DNA from: Rachycentron canadum
Lineage: Eukaryota; Chordata; Actinopteri; Carangiformes; Rachycentridae
NCBI GenBank assembly: GCA_038496675.1
Contig: CM076649.1
Coordinates: forward strand, 18,778,337-18,842,336
Length of the DNA: 64,000 nt
Direction: 5' to 3'
Below the pieces are notes generated by a model. That model made no database searches, was not told the DNA's origin, and saw nothing but the letters and a program-made list of their open reading frames with translations. The position numbers and the translations under genes are program-made. Within the stretch, counting starts at the first letter, position 1, and every line of letters begins with the position of its first letter. This document shows, piece by piece, positions 62,293 to 64,000 of this stretch.

Positions 62293-63604
62293 CTTTCTTT
62301 GTTAAGAGGATGAGCTGTTATTTTCATTGACTACAATATATTCCCATGCAGCACCAAAGCTGTAATTATTTAAATCAAGATTTTGTGTTTTTTTTTTGTT
62401 TTTTTTTTTTTAACTGGGAACTTGGAAAGTATAGACCTTAACCTAAGCCAGGAAGTTAGCCGACCTAGCTAGCTGTTTTGCAGTTTTTGCTAATCTGTGT
62501 TTTTTACTTCTACTTTATTCACATACCTTGTTTAAAAGCAGTAAAAATGGGCATTTTGTATGTTTGTGTGAACTGGAAATTGAAAACATAGACCAGTGTT
62601 AGTGAAGTAAACTTAAAAACCCAGCAACAACAGGAAACAGTAAAAGAAGCATATGAGTCAACTTAAGGTTAAAAGGCTCTCGCTCCACTATACCTGTGTT
62701 ATTCACCTGCAGTGATGACACTGCAATATGAGGTCACCTGAGTGGTCTTTTCAGCATTTCCACTTCCTTCAAGGTTGTGTATGTTTCAGGCTTTCACTTT
62801 AATCAAGGTATTAACTTTGTCTGGTCCGGGAGCTGCAGAAATTGTCCCCTATGTGCATACCTCAACTGACCACTGACCAGTTCACCAGAGGACCAGCAGC
62901 AGATCACAAGAGACTGAAAAAGGCATTTCAACCGCAGCACACAGAGAAAGAGAGAGGCAGTGGGCATACATCCAGTCCCCAGCTCAACTCCACTGTTTGT
63001 ATAGAGCCATTCATCTCCTTATTAGGATCAGTGCTGGGCCTGAAAGGAAGCTACAGGAGCTCTCTGTGTTATTGGTGTCAGTGTCAGAGGATTTGTAAAG
63101 ATGCTGAACAAGGAGCTCAGTATTTGTTTAAGTATAGACAGGGAAAACCACAGAGAGACTGAGGCTGAAAAGGCATGTCGATACCACTCAACAACATTTT
63201 AGACTTGTCTTTTAAACTTTTCTGAGCTGAATAGGTCACTTGCCGGGGACTACTATATGGACAACAGAGTGTGGTTTGCTAAAAGGCAGCTGAAAGCCAA
63301 CACCAGGCATCTTAATCTGTGAACTGGATCGTTTGGCATCACGGTGTGCTGTTGGAGGAAAAGTGTCTTTTGAGATTGCAGCACAGAAACTGCTACCAGA
63401 GGGACGTCAATCATGGCATGAATTATGAAGGAGCCTTGCATTAGCACTGCCAACATAAAAACAAAAAAGAAAAAAATCTATACGTGACAGACAACCTGTG
63501 AATGATCAGTGCACGCAGAGCGAAAGCATTTTTTTGCCAGCCAGCGAAAAAAAAAGATACTGTAAAAACCATAGCACAACTAGAGAAGAGAAAAGTGTGT
63601 GGTT

Positions 63605-63631
63605 GAATAAATAAATAAATAAATAAATAAA
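63605..63631. repeat. (AAAT)n microsatellite
   Basis: About seven ATAA units. Confidence 0.93.
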
Positions 63632-64000
63632 CAACAAAAAAAACAGCCGACTATCACAGAAAGAGCCACTGATGCAAAAACAATGAGAGGTTTCCGTTAC
63701 TGAGGAGTGGCCAAACACCTCTTTGAATGGAGCTGGGAGAGAGAAGTGAAAGTGTTGTGCAGGACGTGATAACAACACAAACGCATGAGTGATCTATATA
63801 CCGGCCCAAAATACACCAACTGTACATTTCTGCTACATACCACTGCTCCTTTGCTGAACAGCAGAAATCGTATTGGTAGTAGACTTTAATAGTTTTAGTT
63901 TTTACTATTAGCTTTAGCTTTAGTGTTACTATCGACACATAGATTACATATTGTACGATGCTGCAGATGAGGGCACATATTCTGACTACAGATCACTAGT

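Larger units (their letters stand above)
41196..64000. other. distal upstream region, no coding gene supported
   Basis: 22.8 kb of AT-rich DNA with many microsatellites, a SINE cluster (53.4-55.0 kb), a Tc1-like terminus (52010-52060) and hairpins. No open frame longer than about 150 codons and none with recognisable homology. It may be first intron of epb41l1, intergenic DNA, or both. Confidence 0.55.

Overview
The window looks like nuclear DNA of a ray-finned (teleost, probably percomorph) fish. It is intron-rich and AT-rich, full of CA/GT and other microsatellites, and carries several dispersed repeats that I recognise from percomorph genomes (from memory, not by search). No bacterial-style gene organisation, CRISPR array, rRNA or tRNA gene was found.

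One protein-coding gene is well supported. It lies on the minus strand from about 27.8 kb down to the left edge: epb41l1 (band 4.1-like protein 1, the neuronal 4.1N protein), a membrane-skeleton adaptor. Eighteen exons were placed by homology, splice sites and phase continuity. In transcription order: start exon 27713-27844; FERM domain 25646-25813, 19605-19709, 15576-15618, 15297-15372, 14694-14912, 14207-14294, 13939-14091, 12382-12479; FERM-adjacent domain 11856-12031; acidic linker 11162-11394; 36-nt exon 10182-10217; spectrin-actin-binding-like exon 7755-7904; then phase-0 exons 6359-6445, 4643-6061 (a giant 1419-nt exon), 2745-2795, 1774-2133 and 1236-1364. Joined, they give an open frame of 1208 codons. 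The C-terminal domain exons are not here and must lie left of position 1. The paralogue call rests mainly on exon 1774-2133, whose RKCSSMTVSSTSSLEAEVDF block is typical of 4.1N.

Points of interest in the gene: the mammalian start codon is replaced and the frame is broken just after it, with an in-frame ATG downstream; a probable tandem duplicate of the 36-nt exon (10695-10730); CA repeats directly abutting splice sites of two exons; and a run of symmetric phase-0 exons, several with weak splice sites, that looks built for alternative splicing.

From 27.8 kb to 64 kb no coding gene could be supported. This is upstream or first-intron DNA holding microsatellites, an assembly gap inside a CT repeat (40746-41139), SINE-like and MITE-like repeats, a Tc1-like terminus and several hairpins, including a near-perfect 47-bp palindrome at 36715-36761. 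Upstream non-coding exons and the promoter of epb41l1 may lie here but could not be located.
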